From: Lactobacillus sp. ESL0677 | GTDB taxonomy: Bacteria > Bacillota > Bacilli > Lactobacillales > Lactobacillaceae | Reading direction: 5' to 3' | DNA length: 64,000 nucleotides | Assembly: GCF_029392875.1 (NCBI RefSeq) | Contig: NZ_CP113946.1 | Span: 62,001-126,000 of the forward strand | Shown here: positions 18,377 to 27,277 of the stretch, piece by piece | Numbering within the stretch: the stretch's first letter is position 1 | Layout of the letters: the number at the start of each line of letters is the position of its first letter | The notes under the pieces: model-generated | The model's database searches: none | Told to the model about the DNA's origin: nothing | The model's input: only the letters and a program-made list of their open reading frames with translations | Position numbers and translations under genes: made by a program

Positions 18377-18781
18377 ATGAATAATGCTGAAACAATTGAA
18401 ATGAATATCAAGCCTGAAGCTGCTGCAAGAATTAAGAGCCATATTAGAAAAGGCCAAGTTGTGTTATTGGCGCTAAATGATGGTTCTAATCAATATTCTA
18501 AAGTTGGCGGTACCTGTACTATTGGGGCTAATTTTCAATTTGTGATTTTGGATCAAAAAGACCCTGAATTTTCAATTATTATCAATAATAATGTTGGATT
18601 AAATTTGTTTACAAGTCCTGCAGAAATGCAATATTTGGATAATAATTTAGTTGTATCTGAAAAGAATGCCACATTGAGCTTGGCCGACGATAGCGGCGTG
18701 ATTGATGGTGCGGTTTCAATTAATGAATTTCAACCATCAGACATAACAGCTAAAGATTTGCAGGAAGGCAAAACCTGCTAG
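18377..18781 (+). CDS. HesB/IscA-like iron-sulfur biogenesis family protein
   Basis: A small cytoplasmic protein of 134 residues. It begins with the HesB-type pattern IKPEAAARIKSHIRKGQ, followed by LLALNDGS and a beta-rich C-terminal half. This matches the short iron-sulfur biosynthesis family proteins of lactobacilli, although only one of the usual cysteines (GGTCTIG) is present in the core. A strong AGGGGGAT precedes the start. It is monocistronic with a terminator at 18800-18832. The functional name is tentative. Confidence 0.55.
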   Translation: MNNAETIEMNIKPEAAARIKSHIRKGQVVLLALNDGSNQYSKVGGTCTIGANFQFVILDQKDPEFSIIINNNVGLNLFTSPAEMQYLDNNLVVSEKNATLSLADDSGVIDGAVSINEFQPSDITAKDLQEGKTC

Positions 18782-18799
18782 TAAATTTGAATAATTAAG

Positions 18800-18832
18800 T
18801 AAAGTGTCCTTGAAATATGGGGCACTTTTTTG
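18800..18832 (+). terminator. Terminator after HesB-like gene
   Basis: AAAGTGTCC pairs with GGGGCACTTT (one wobble) and a T-run follows. Confidence 0.8.
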
Positions 18833-18864
18833 GATTGCTATTTCAGAATATTCGGTAAAGCTAT

Positions 18865-18960
18865 TTGATTTTTATTGTCACGGGAATAGTTACCTTAATT
18901 TATATGCTGGCGATTTTACCTAAAATTATGCGGTACTTTAAAGAAGAAGGAATTGAGTAA
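18865..18960 (+). pseudogene. Possible C-terminal remnant of a membrane protein
   Basis: One open frame without a ribosome site encodes about 31 residues: a hydrophobic helix (LIFIVTGIVTLIYMLAIL) followed by a charged tail ending FKEEGIE and a stop. It looks like the last helix and tail of a lost membrane protein. I cannot name the parent. Confidence 0.35.
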
Positions 18961-19052
18961 GGTGGCGTTAGCCAATTGCTAGTCTTGAATCGTGGGGCTT
19001 TTCATGGTAAACTAAATAAGATTTTCGAAAATCTGAAAGGAAGTATAGTACT

Positions 19053-19193
19053 ATGCGTAAAGGTGAAAATTACAACACTGGTTGTGAACCAAACCAAAGA
19101 CCTAAGAACAAGAAGAACGGCAAGAAGCGTGTTGCTCACGTTGCAGCTGTTGTTCAATTCTTGAACAAGGCCAAAGCAGACGAAAACAAATAG
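19053..19193 (+). CDS. Small lysine-rich protein, 46 residues
   Basis: A short gene with a good ribosome site (GAAAGGAAG) and a strong terminator 18 bases past its stop. The product starts MRKGENYNTGCEPN, continues with a Lys/Asn-rich basic stretch (KNKKNGKKR) and ends in a short helix AVVQFLNKAKAD. Preferred codons such as AAG and AAC dominate, as in highly expressed genes. I do not recognise a named family. A basic RNA- or DNA-associated peptide is a guess from composition only. Confidence 0.7.
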   Translation: MRKGENYNTGCEPNQRPKNKKNGKKRVAHVAAVVQFLNKAKADENK

Positions 19194-19210
19194 TCTGATA
19201 ATAATAAAAT

Positions 19211-19248
19211 AAAAAGGTAGATTACGACTTGTAATCTACCTTTTTTTC
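19211..19248 (+). terminator. Terminator of the 46-residue gene
   Basis: AAGGTAGATTAC pairs with GTAATCTACCTT around GACTT, followed by a seven-T run. Confidence 0.92.
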
Positions 19249-19305
19249 TTACTGCAAATTGAGTAAAATTGGAGTAGTAACATTAAATTAAAGGAGAATG
19301 GCAAC

Positions 19306-20220
19306 GTGAAATTTCAGTGCAGCAGCTGCGGCTTACGCATTAATTCGGTACATTTTAAAAAGCAGGGGTTGATGAATCCTAAATTAACGAGCATCTGTGA
19401 TATTTGTCTGCAAAGAGGGCAAGACGCCAGTGACTTTGCTAATTCGGCAGTGCAGATTTTTGCTCAAGGTCTGCTCTATACGTTTGAGGGGCGAGATACT
19501 GAAACTGCTGCTGACTTCCTAGTTGCTAAAAAGGAAAATCGCAAGCGTTATGAAGCCTTTATTCAGGATTATGACGGCAATAGCTTGGCCCAGCAACAAT
19601 TGTCCCGTCATGATTTTAATGCCGCCATTATTGCCAGTGAAACTGGTGAAAACAGCTTCGTGCCGCGGATGGATGTAACCTTTGCAGAGAACCTAGAAGA
19701 ATTGGGTTTGAAGGTTGATTTTCAATTAAATGAAGTTGATTATATTGACCGCGAGCGGATTCGGGCCAAGTATCATTATCGCTGCCAATATTGTGGTCGG
19801 CGCGGGCGCAGTGTTGACCACAAGAATCCGGTATCACTCTCACATAATAATGACTTAGATAATTTGATATTGTCATGTAAAGAGTGTAATAAAATTAAGT
19901 CTAATATGCCGTATACTTTGTTTATTAAGCTAAATGATGAAATTAAGCCGGTTAACCAGAAATTAGTTAAGTATGAGAATGCACTGGCGACATTGCAAGG
20001 TGAGTTTAATGAACGGCGACGTAAATTGGCGGCAACAATGCATCTTAAGGGTGTCGTTAATGATCCAGAATTAAATATGATGCGTAAGCAAAATAAGAAA
20101 TTGCAGGACGCGATTGATAGTCTCAAGAGTGATTATGATGAATTGCGGTTGTTACGCGAGCAGCATTTTATGACGGGCTGGAAACTAGCCGAAGAACAGA
20201 AAGATAATGCTATTATTTAA
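19306..20220 (+). CDS. HNH endonuclease with N-terminal zinc ribbon and C-terminal coiled coil
   Basis: Residues 1-40 hold two CxxC pairs (CSSC, CDIC), a probable zinc ribbon. Around 155-205 lies an HNH nuclease core: CQYCG, the DHKNPVSL catalytic stretch, an asparagine in NNDLDNLILSC, and CKECN. The last 90 residues are charged and helical (coiled coil). The architecture is common in Lactobacillus, but its substrate is not known. It stands alone behind AAAGGAGAA and may be a general nuclease or a relic of a mobile element. Confidence 0.85.
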   Translation: MKFQCSSCGLRINSVHFKKQGLMNPKLTSICDICLQRGQDASDFANSAVQIFAQGLLYTFEGRDTETAADFLVAKKENRKRYEAFIQDYDGNSLAQQQLSRHDFNAAIIASETGENSFVPRMDVTFAENLEELGLKVDFQLNEVDYIDRERIRAKYHYRCQYCGRRGRSVDHKNPVSLSHNNDLDNLILSCKECNKIKSNMPYTLFIKLNDEIKPVNQKLVKYENALATLQGEFNERRRKLAATMHLKGVVNDPELNMMRKQNKKLQDAIDSLKSDYDELRLLREQHFMTGWKLAEEQKDNAII

Positions 20221-20270
20221 GAGAACAAAAGCAAAAAATTTTGATAGTAGATTTAAATAATTAGACAGGA

Positions 20271-20304
20271 TAAAAAGACAACTCATATTGAGCTGCTTTT
20301 TTTT
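20271..20304 (+). terminator. Weak terminator after HNH gene
   Basis: ACTCA and TGAGT-type short arms (AACTCATATTGAGC) are followed by an eight-T run. Confidence 0.5.
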
Positions 20305-20329
20305 AATAGAACAGAAATAAATATAGTAA

Positions 20330-21181
20330 TTATAGCTCTAGGTGCGTTTTCGGATCTTGGCCAGAAACCCGGGCATTATTTTGATCTAGAGTGGTAATTT
20401 GAGCAACTTCTGCTGACGTTAAATTAAAGTCAAAAATATCAAGGTTAGCTAATTGATGTTGGGAGCCATGAGCTAATGGTAGAGGTAACACTCCCAACTG
20501 ATATTCCCAGCGTAAGATTATTTGACTGCTATCTTTATGGTACTTTTGCCCCAACTGTTTGATTAAAGGCAATTGCCGAATGGGTTGACTAAGCCCCATA
20601 CCAATACCACCTAATGGACTCCACGCTTCAGTTAGAATTTGGTGCTTTTGATCGTATTGGCGCTGCTCTTTTTGACTAAAAAGGGGGTGCAATTCGACTT
20701 GATTAACTTCTGGTAATTCACCTGTTTCTTTTTGTAAGCGGTCAAGATATTCTGGCAAGAAGTTTGAAACTCCGCAAGTCCGAACTAGCCCACGCTTTTT
20801 AGCTTCTAGTAGTGCTTGCCATGCAGAAACATATTCGTCGCGCATAGGATTAGGCCAATGAATCAAATAGAGGTCGAAGTAGTCTAAGTGCAAGCGATAA
20901 AGGGACTCTTCAATGGTAGTTAATGCTGCTTGATATGACTGGTAGCGTCCCGGTAATTTGGATGAAATCACTAGGTCGTTACGGTTAATGCTGCTCTGCT
21001 GAATGGCTTGGCCAATCGTGCCTTCGTTTTCATAATTGTAGGCAGTATCAATTAGGCGATACCCGTTGTTAATTGCGGCAGTTAATGTTTGGATGCCGGC
21101 CTTGCCCTTAATGCCAGAAGTACCAAAGCCAATTGCGGGTAATTGTAGTCCATTTCTTAGAGTAAATGTAGGAATATTCAT
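20330..21181 (-). CDS. Aldo/keto reductase
   Basis: NADPH-dependent reductase of carbonyl compounds. The TIM-barrel signature and catalytic tetrad are visible: DTAYNYENE (Asp, Tyr), ISSKLPG (Lys) and LYLIHWPNP (His), plus the motif GVSNFLPEYLDRL. Length 283 is normal for the diketo-gulonate reductase-like group. It is transcribed directly after a MarR regulator (13-base gap), opposite an MFS pump, so the three probably form one stress- or drug-responsive unit. Confidence 0.93.
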   Translation of the reverse strand: MNIPTFTLRNGLQLPAIGFGTSGIKGKAGIQTLTAAINNGYRLIDTAYNYENEGTIGQAIQQSSINRNDLVISSKLPGRYQSYQAALTTIEESLYRLHLDYFDLYLIHWPNPMRDEYVSAWQALLEAKKRGLVRTCGVSNFLPEYLDRLQKETGELPEVNQVELHPLFSQKEQRQYDQKHQILTEAWSPLGGIGMGLSQPIRQLPLIKQLGQKYHKDSSQIILRWEYQLGVLPLPLAHGSQHQLANLDIFDFNLTSAEVAQITTLDQNNARVSGQDPKTHLEL

Positions 21182-21194
21182 TTTATTTGCCTTT

Positions 21195-21659
21195 CTAATG
21201 ATAATTAATATTTTCTTCAGCAGTTACTAGATCGGATAAGAAATGATCAATGGTTGATAATTCTTCGTTAGTAAAACGATCAAGTACATGTCCTAATTGT
21301 TGATCCTTTTTTTGCAGTAGTTGATTATGTAACTGTGCTAGCTGGATACCAGCTGGAGTTAAGGTATAGTGCTTGCTGCGGGCGTCTGCTTGATCTTGAT
21401 TAGCGACAACCAAACCTTTTTTAATTAAAGTGGTTAAGCGTTTAGAGAGTGTTCCGCGCAGTACGCCTAAGTGTGCACGAATTTCGGTCGCTGTTGCGTG
21501 AGGCGTAGCTAATAAATACGATAAGATATGAAAGTGTACGGTGCTTAAATTTTGGGCAAGGTAATCTTGAGCAACTAACCATTTCTTTTCTTGATCTTCA
21601 TTGTTGTCTAAAGCTAGCAGATGATAATATTTAGCTAAAATTTGTTGATATTTAGTCAT
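21195..21659 (-). CDS. MarR-family regulator
   Basis: Winged-helix repressor of 154 residues, with recognition region TATEIRAHLGVLRGTLSKRLTTLIKKGLV and wing DQADARSKHYTLTPAG. It is divergent from the MFS pump with a roughly 115-base intergenic region and co-directional with the aldo/keto reductase. It is the natural repressor of both, released by a toxic ligand. Confidence 0.9.
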   Translation of the reverse strand: MTKYQQILAKYYHLLALDNNEDQEKKWLVAQDYLAQNLSTVHFHILSYLLATPHATATEIRAHLGVLRGTLSKRLTTLIKKGLVVANQDQADARSKHYTLTPAGIQLAQLHNQLLQKKDQQLGHVLDRFTNEELSTIDHFLSDLVTAEENINYH

Positions 21660-21785
21660 AGTATTCCTTTATAAATTTAAATAGTTGCATCACAAATGAT
21701 TAGTAGTAAACTTATTAAGTAAATAATTTCCTAGGAAACTATATGCTTTTAATTTTATAAATTACTAGAAAGGATGTCAAACAAT

Positions 21786-23174
21786 ATGGTAAATAAAGAT
21801 GTTGATAAACAGACTAAGCTGGCAATTATTGCAGCAGCAATGTTGTCATTCTTAGGGATTTTGGTTGAAACCTCACTTAATGTAACCTTTCCAACTTTGG
21901 CTAAAGAATTACATGTATCTTTAGGAACGGTCCAGTGGGTAACATCTGGCTACTTACTAACGGTTGCAGTTATTATGAGCACCACCGGTTATCTTAATCA
22001 AAGATTTAATGCTCATAATCTGTTTACGGCTGCGATTACGTTCAATTTAGTGGGAACGATTATTTGTGCAAGTGCGCAGAACTTCGTTGCGCTGATTAGT
22101 GGTCGCTTATTACAAGCTGTTTCTACAGGAATCTCAACACCCTTACTGTTTAATTTAGTACTGACTTTAGTTCCGCAATCTAAGAGGGGCAGTTATATGG
22201 GATTTAGTGAGATGGTGATTTCTTTTGCGCCGGCCTTGGGTCCAACTTACGGCGGCACATTAACTTCTTTTTGGTCTTGGCGAGGGATTTTTATTGTAGC
22301 GCTGGCTATTTTAATCATCACTGCAATTATGGGTGAAAAATATATTCATTTAGCGCCTCAAGGCACATTACAAAAGTTTGACTGGCTTGGGGTCTTATTA
22401 TTAACGATGATGCTTGGCAGTTTAAGTACAGCTTTTACCAATGCTGGTAAATTTGGTTTTACTAGTTTTAGCTTTATTGGTTTGCTATTAGTTTCTGTCG
22501 TAATTGCGTTTGTCTTAGCTTGGCATTTGCACCGCTCATCACGTAAAATTTTGAACTTTCGCTTGTTGAAACAACCATTGGTTGCTTTAAGGTGGGTTAA
22601 CTACTTTATTTTAGCATTTATCAATATTGGTATTTCATTTGTTATTCCTATTTTTGTTGAAGATTGTTTGCATCAGAGCTCGTTTATTGCTGGCTTATTA
22701 TTACTGCCGGGTGCATTGGTGGGAGCGTTTGTTTCGCCTCTTGCTGGTAAAATATTCGATCATGGACAAGCCTTTAGTTCAATGTTGTGGTCAAGCTTAA
22801 TTATGCTAACGGGATCATTACTCTTTTTCGGAACTACGGGTTTTATTACTACTTTAACTATTGGCATAATCTATATTTTAATGCGGGGCGGTTTTAATTT
22901 GGGTTTTAGCAACACGTTATCAGACGCTAGTTTGCAGATTACTCGTCAGGAAAACGCGGCTTTAAATTCATTATTTAACACAACGCAGCAGTATGCGGGT
23001 TCATTCGGTACTAGTGTTTTATCAGCTGTAATTGCTACTACTCAATCACATGGTGGTAGTTTAGCTGCATCTACTGCATTAGGTAGTAAGCTGGATTATG
23101 GCATTTTAGCTGTTCTTTGTGTAATCAGTTTAATCACAGTTGTCTGGGGCAGAGTAATTGTAAAACGGCAATAA
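21786..23174 (+). CDS. MFS drug transporter, DHA2 (EmrB/LmrB-like)
   Basis: Proton-driven multidrug exporter with 14 predicted transmembrane segments over about 460 residues; the family pattern LGTVQWVTSGYLL lies in the first third. The in-frame ATG at 21774 lies immediately after its AAAGG, so I prefer 21786 (MVNKDVDKQ), though a 12-base spacing is long. It is divergent from the MarR gene that probably represses it. Confidence 0.9.
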   Translation: MVNKDVDKQTKLAIIAAAMLSFLGILVETSLNVTFPTLAKELHVSLGTVQWVTSGYLLTVAVIMSTTGYLNQRFNAHNLFTAAITFNLVGTIICASAQNFVALISGRLLQAVSTGISTPLLFNLVLTLVPQSKRGSYMGFSEMVISFAPALGPTYGGTLTSFWSWRGIFIVALAILIITAIMGEKYIHLAPQGTLQKFDWLGVLLLTMMLGSLSTAFTNAGKFGFTSFSFIGLLLVSVVIAFVLAWHLHRSSRKILNFRLLKQPLVALRWVNYFILAFINIGISFVIPIFVEDCLHQSSFIAGLLLLPGALVGAFVSPLAGKIFDHGQAFSSMLWSSLIMLTGSLLFFGTTGFITTLTIGIIYILMRGGFNLGFSNTLSDASLQITRQENAALNSLFNTTQQYAGSFGTSVLSAVIATTQSHGGSLAASTALGSKLDYGILAVLCVISLITVVWGRVIVKRQ

Positions 23175-23267
23175 GTTACGTTAACTTAGCTGATAACTTT
23201 AAAAATATTCTTCAAAAACTTGTATAATAGGTTTTGAAAAATAGAATTTATAAAAGAAGATGGAGTA

Positions 23268-23622
23268 ACGAAGCAAGGCTCATTAGTTACAAGTAGTGAA
23301 AATAATACTCCTTTAGCTAGTCGTGTTCGGCCTAAAAATTGGGCACAATTTGTGGGGCAAGAGCAATTGCTTGGCAATGGGAAAATATTACGTGAGATGA
23401 TTGAGAGCCAGCAATTATCTTCAATGATTTTTTGGGGCCCGCCAGGTGTTGGCAAGACGACTTTAGCAGAAATTATTGCACAGCAAAGCCAGCGTTGTTT
23501 GTGCAGTTCAATCTGGATTGGCTGTGAAGCATCATAAGAGTGATAATGAATTAATGACTGATAGTGCCCATTGTGAACTAAGGGAGTTTGACAAGTGGGA
23601 CAAGCAGTTAAAGGGAGCTTGA
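23268..23622 (+). pseudogene. rarA: Decayed rarA (mgsA) replication-recombination ATPase
   Basis: The reading frame KQGSLVTSSENNTPLASRV, RPKNWAQFVGQEQLLG and FWGPPGVGKTTLAEIIAQQ is the N-terminus of RarA, with an intact Walker A. The codon where ATG should stand (23268) is ACG. After about 80 codons the frame is lost; another frame then gives AVQSGL, matching the next RarA block, before running into unrelated sequence and stops. About 350 of some 430 codons are missing. This is a dead gene copy; an intact rarA may exist elsewhere. Confidence 0.82.
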
Positions 23623-23623
23623 G

Positions 23624-23740
23624 TTAAGCGACTAAAACCCTAGTAACTTGATCGGCAGCTAAATAAGTAGCAGAAAAAGTGAGGTTATTGTCTTTAATAT
23701 TAAGCAAAAGTTTAGTTGAATAGTTATCAATAGAGGTCAT
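23624..23740 (-). pseudogene. N-terminal fragment of an ISL3-type transposase
   Basis: On the minus strand an ATG at 23740 opens MTSIDNYSTKLLLNIKD followed by NNLTFSATYL, which resembles the start of ISL3-family transposases of lactobacilli. It stops after 38 residues. Upstream of it (23790-23850) are AT-rich palindromic segments with ATCCTGTT and AACAGGAT, possibly the element end. Only a scrap of the element remains, next to the broken rarA. Confidence 0.5.
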
Positions 23741-23855
23741 AGTCAAAACTCCAATCTTTTTAAGTGGTGGCTGGGGCCTCTTTTTTGTACAAAAATATCC
23801 TGTTAACATAATACCACAAGGTATTCATCAACAGGATTTAGTGTACAACCATTAA

Positions 23856-23885
23856 AACCGACTTGTTAGTAAGTTGGCTCTTTTT
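23856..23885 (+). terminator. Terminator-like hairpin, first copy
   Basis: GACTTGTTAGTAAGTTGGCTC plus a T-run. It is nearly identical over 25 bases to the terminator at 24768-24800, but the left arm has one change. Confidence 0.6.
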
Positions 23886-24003
23886 AATTAACATCATTTA
23901 AGATAAAATTATTGATTAAGCCGCTTCTGGCGCCGATGTAACATGATAATTGCGTTACTTTTGCGGCAGATATTGTTAAGTTATTGTTTAGAAAGGAAGT
24001 AAA

Positions 24004-24762
24004 GTGCAAATGGAATTAGCGCATGTTTTACGTGAAAAAAGGCAAGAAATGAATTTAACGCAGCAGCAGTTGGCAGATAAGTTACATGTGACGCGCCAAA
24101 CGTTGTCGCGCTGGGAAAATTCATTGAGCTATCCTAATTTGGACACTTTGGTAGAACTAAGTGTCCTATTGGCGGTTCCGCTTGACACTTTATTGAAAGG
24201 AGACAATAACGCAATGGTTAAGAAAATTAGTTCGGATGTAAATGATAAACGGAGATACCACCGTTATTTGATAATTATTGGCAGTATCTTTACCGTGATT
24301 TTAATATGGCTCTGCGTTTTAGGCTATGGCCGGGCAAATCAAATGGAGTGGATTGACCGCTTTAACCCATTTTTAGAAACGAAGTATGGTTATGCTGTTT
24401 TGCCGGATAAAGTCGAAGTGAAAAAAGAACGTGGAATCGAGCAACATGGTAAAACCGAGAAGAAGGTGTGGCTTAAAGTTCCACAAAAAGTGGATGCGTA
24501 TGTTACTGACGATGCTTTTAGTCATGGTTCGTGGTTAAAGTTTTCTACTGGAGAATACGACTTAAAGCACCGCTGGGCTTATGTCATGCATAAGGGCTCA
24601 TATGTATATGCAGCTCGCTTAGTTAAAAAGAGTGAGATACCTCTACAAATGCGTGAAACAATACCGGATGATTATACGCCATTTAAAGAATCAACAGGAC
24701 CAGAGCATGCATCTACTGCATTAAGAGTGAATAAAAATTTCCCGTGGTGGCCATTTAATTAA
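24004..24762 (+). CDS. XRE-type HTH regulator with membrane anchor
   Basis: Residues 1-65 form a helix-turn-helix of the XRE class (NLTQQQLADKLHVTRQTLSRWE). A charged linker, one transmembrane helix (about 94-115) and an extracytoplasmic domain of about 130 residues follow. Such proteins can sense outside signals and bind DNA. The start is GTG at 24004 behind GAAAGGAAG; the ATG at 24010 is also possible. It is flanked by two nearly identical terminator hairpins. The target is not known. Confidence 0.8.
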   Translation: MQMELAHVLREKRQEMNLTQQQLADKLHVTRQTLSRWENSLSYPNLDTLVELSVLLAVPLDTLLKGDNNAMVKKISSDVNDKRRYHRYLIIIGSIFTVILIWLCVLGYGRANQMEWIDRFNPFLETKYGYAVLPDKVEVKKERGIEQHGKTEKKVWLKVPQKVDAYVTDDAFSHGSWLKFSTGEYDLKHRWAYVMHKGSYVYAARLVKKSEIPLQMRETIPDDYTPFKESTGPEHASTALRVNKNFPWWPFN

Positions 24763-24767
24763 TCAAA

Positions 24768-24800
24768 AAGAACCAACTTGTTAGTAAGTTGGCTCTTTTT
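24768..24800. terminator. Terminator after HTH gene, shared with ABC operon
   Basis: The arms CCAACTT and AAGTTGG enclose GTTAGT and are followed by a T-run; A-rich sequence lies on the other side. Confidence 0.85.
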
Positions 24801-24810
24801 ATGATTATTT

Positions 24811-25560
24811 TTAATTATTTTGGAAGTTACGTAAGAACTTAACAGTTTTTTCGTTTTGTGGATGATTAAGTAATTGGTCAGGACTACCTTGTTCGGCAAT
24901 AACACCATCGCTGATAAAGAGGACTTGATCGGAAACATCGCGGGCAAAGGCCATTTCATGAGTAACAATAATCATTGTTAATCCGGTAGTGGCTAAGTCC
25001 TTCATAACGCTAAGTACTTCGCCGACCATTTCTGGATCAAGGGCACTAGTTGGCTCATCGAATAATAAAATCTCTGGATCCATTGAAATCGCGCGGGCGA
25101 TTGCGACCCGTTGTTGCTGCCCACCAGACAATTGCTTAGGACGAGCATTAATGTATTCTGCCATGCCGACTTTTTTAAGGTTGCTGATAGCAATTTTGCG
25201 GGCTTCTTCTTTGGAACGCTTCAAGACCAGCTCTTGACCAACCATGCAGTTGGCTAAGACGTCTTTGTTTTCAAATAAGTCAAATTGCTGGAAAACCATG
25301 CCGACTTTGGCCCGGTAGATATTCCGGTTGTAGCCGGGAGCTAGTACATTTTCACTGTGGAAATCAATTTCACCAGCACTAGGCTCCTCTAGCATGTTAA
25401 TGCAGCGTAAAGTAGTTGATTTACCACCGCCAGAAGGCCCGATAATTGTAGCAATTTCGCCTTTTTTAATATCAAAAGAAATATCCTTCAATACTTGGTG
25501 ATTACCAAAAGACTTTTGAATGTGCTTTAAACTTAAAATTGTACTGTTTGCTTGTGTCAT
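24811..25560 (-). CDS. Amino-acid ABC transporter ATP-binding protein (lysine-type)
   Basis: ATPase of a polar amino acid importer. It has Walker A GPSGGGKST, signature LSGGQQQRVAIARA, Walker B EILLFDEPTSALDPE and the H-loop MIIVTHEM. Length 249 is typical. Its start overlaps the stop of the fused permease gene by one base. The transcript begins behind a lysine riboswitch, so lysine is the likely substrate. It may also energise the paralogous permease encoded at 29031-30641, which has no ATPase gene of its own. Confidence 0.95.
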   Translation of the reverse strand: MTQANSTILSLKHIQKSFGNHQVLKDISFDIKKGEIATIIGPSGGGKSTTLRCINMLEEPSAGEIDFHSENVLAPGYNRNIYRAKVGMVFQQFDLFENKDVLANCMVGQELVLKRSKEEARKIAISNLKKVGMAEYINARPKQLSGGQQQRVAIARAISMDPEILLFDEPTSALDPEMVGEVLSVMKDLATTGLTMIIVTHEMAFARDVSDQVLFISDGVIAEQGSPDQLLNHPQNEKTVKFLRNFQNN

Positions 25561-27179
25561 TATTTGTTAACCTCCGTCTTTTCAGTTGGGCCAACTTGAA
25601 CTTGATTGGCCATCAAATTATAGTTCTTACTGCCTTCCAGATGCTTTTCAATTAGGTTGAAAATTCTAGTAATTGTAAAGGTCAGAATTAGGTAGATTAC
25701 AGAAATTGTTAGGTAAGTTGGGAAGAACTTAAACGTTTGACTAGCAATCGTGGTCCCAACGAAGAACAATTCCGAAACAGAAATAATACTTAAAACTGAA
25801 GTATCCTTGATGTTAACGATAAATTCGTTAGTGATTGATGGCAGACAGTTTCTAATAGCTTGCGGCAGAATAATATGCCACATTCTCTGATTATGAGTCA
25901 TCCCTAGAGCACTGGCAGCTTCAAATTGTCCTTCTGGTGTTGAGATAATCCCGCCGCGGATAATTTCGGCTAAATATGCACCAGTATTAATGGAAACAAT
26001 GACTAATGCAGCTGCAGTTCTGTCGATATTAAGGTGCCAGAATTGGGCAATCCCATAGTAAATTACAGCTGCTTGAACCATCATTGGTGTGCCCCGGAAG
26101 ATTTCGATATAAACGGATAATAGCCAATCGATGAACTTTAAGCCCCAACGCTTACCGCGAGTAGTTGGGGTAGGGATTGTCCGGATGATACCAACAACTA
26201 AACCGATGAAGAATCCGGCAATGGTACCAACTGATGCTAGTAATAGCGTCATCCCGATACCACTAATAATCATGCCGCCGTATTGCTTCCACATGGAAAC
26301 GAACCAGTTTTCTGGCTTTCCAGTTTTGCTCTTAGAATTGTCGGTCTTTGGTTGCTGTTTAACGGCAGTGTTCATTAACTTAACTCGTTGAGCATTAGAA
26401 ATTGTTGCTAAAATTTGGTTAACTTGCTTGAGCAGCTGCTTGTTAGGCTTGGCAATCCCAATTGAAGTAACTGATTCTTCTTTAGTGGCGTGGAAACCAG
26501 GCATTTTGCTGACGGGAATAGCTTTAATATCTGGGTCAACCAACTTAAATGAAGTTGCTTCAGTATCTTCGGCTACGTAACCATCAATTGTGCCTGAAAT
26601 TAAACTTTGCCGCATGGCAGCGAAGTCACGCATGGCAGGTTGACGTTTAGCGCCAGTCAATTGCTTAATTAATTGGTAGTGGAAAGTTCCTTGTTGAGCA
26701 GTTAATTTAGCGCCCTTAAAGTCAGACAGCTTTTTGGCAGTGGCATATTTGCTGCCAACCTTAGTGATGACAACGAATGTGCTCCGACGATAAGGATTAG
26801 AAAAGTTGATTGCTTTTTCACGTTCAGCAGTTGGACTCATTCCGGCGATGATTAAATCGGCCTTGCCACTAGTTAGGGCTGGCAACAATCCGTCCCATTC
26901 GGTTTTGAAGACAACCACTTTTTTGTGTAATTTTTGGCCAATGATCTTGGCAATTTTGACATCATAACCATTGGCATAGGTGTGTGAACCGTCGATCGGT
27001 ACAGCGCCGTTAGCGTTATTAGTTTGGGTCCAGTTGTAGGGCTGATAGTTGGCTTCCATGGCCACTTTCAAGACGCCATTATCCTTGGCATAAGCAGTCT
27101 GGGACTTGAAATTTAATCCCACTGCTAAACCAAGCAAGACCGCAATTAACGCGGTAAACCATTTACTTTTTGACTTCAT
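25560..27179 (-). CDS. Fused substrate-binding/permease protein of lysine ABC importer, copy 1
   Basis: A 539-residue fusion. It has an N-terminal signal peptide/anchor (about 1-32), a family-3 solute-binding domain (about 35-275) with MEANYQPYNW and DLIIAGMSPTAEREK, a linker, and a permease domain with several transmembrane segments and the EAASALGMTHNQRMWHIILPQ coupling region. Start behind TTTGGAGG. A lysine riboswitch lies in its leader, so it should be repressed by lysine. It is highly similar to the protein at 29031-30641. Confidence 0.95.
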   Translation of the reverse strand: MKSKSKWFTALIAVLLGLAVGLNFKSQTAYAKDNGVLKVAMEANYQPYNWTQTNNANGAVPIDGSHTYANGYDVKIAKIIGQKLHKKVVVFKTEWDGLLPALTSGKADLIIAGMSPTAEREKAINFSNPYRRSTFVVITKVGSKYATAKKLSDFKGAKLTAQQGTFHYQLIKQLTGAKRQPAMRDFAAMRQSLISGTIDGYVAEDTEATSFKLVDPDIKAIPVSKMPGFHATKEESVTSIGIAKPNKQLLKQVNQILATISNAQRVKLMNTAVKQQPKTDNSKSKTGKPENWFVSMWKQYGGMIISGIGMTLLLASVGTIAGFFIGLVVGIIRTIPTPTTRGKRWGLKFIDWLLSVYIEIFRGTPMMVQAAVIYYGIAQFWHLNIDRTAAALVIVSINTGAYLAEIIRGGIISTPEGQFEAASALGMTHNQRMWHIILPQAIRNCLPSITNEFIVNIKDTSVLSIISVSELFFVGTTIASQTFKFFPTYLTISVIYLILTFTITRIFNLIEKHLEGSKNYNLMANQVQVGPTEKTEVNK

Positions 27180-27233
27180 TTTAAAACCTCCAAAAACGTT
27201 TCAAATAAAGCCAACACAATAAAAAGCGTAAAT

Positions 27234-27266
27234 AAAAACCTCATCGTCTTTCAAGACAACGAGGTT
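27234..27266 (-). terminator. Terminator of lysine riboswitch, copy 1
   Basis: On the minus strand AACCTCGTTGTCTT pairs with AGACGATGAGGTT and a T-run follows. It is the probable off-state hairpin between aptamer and gene. Confidence 0.88.
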
Positions 27267-27277
27267 ATAATTGATCA

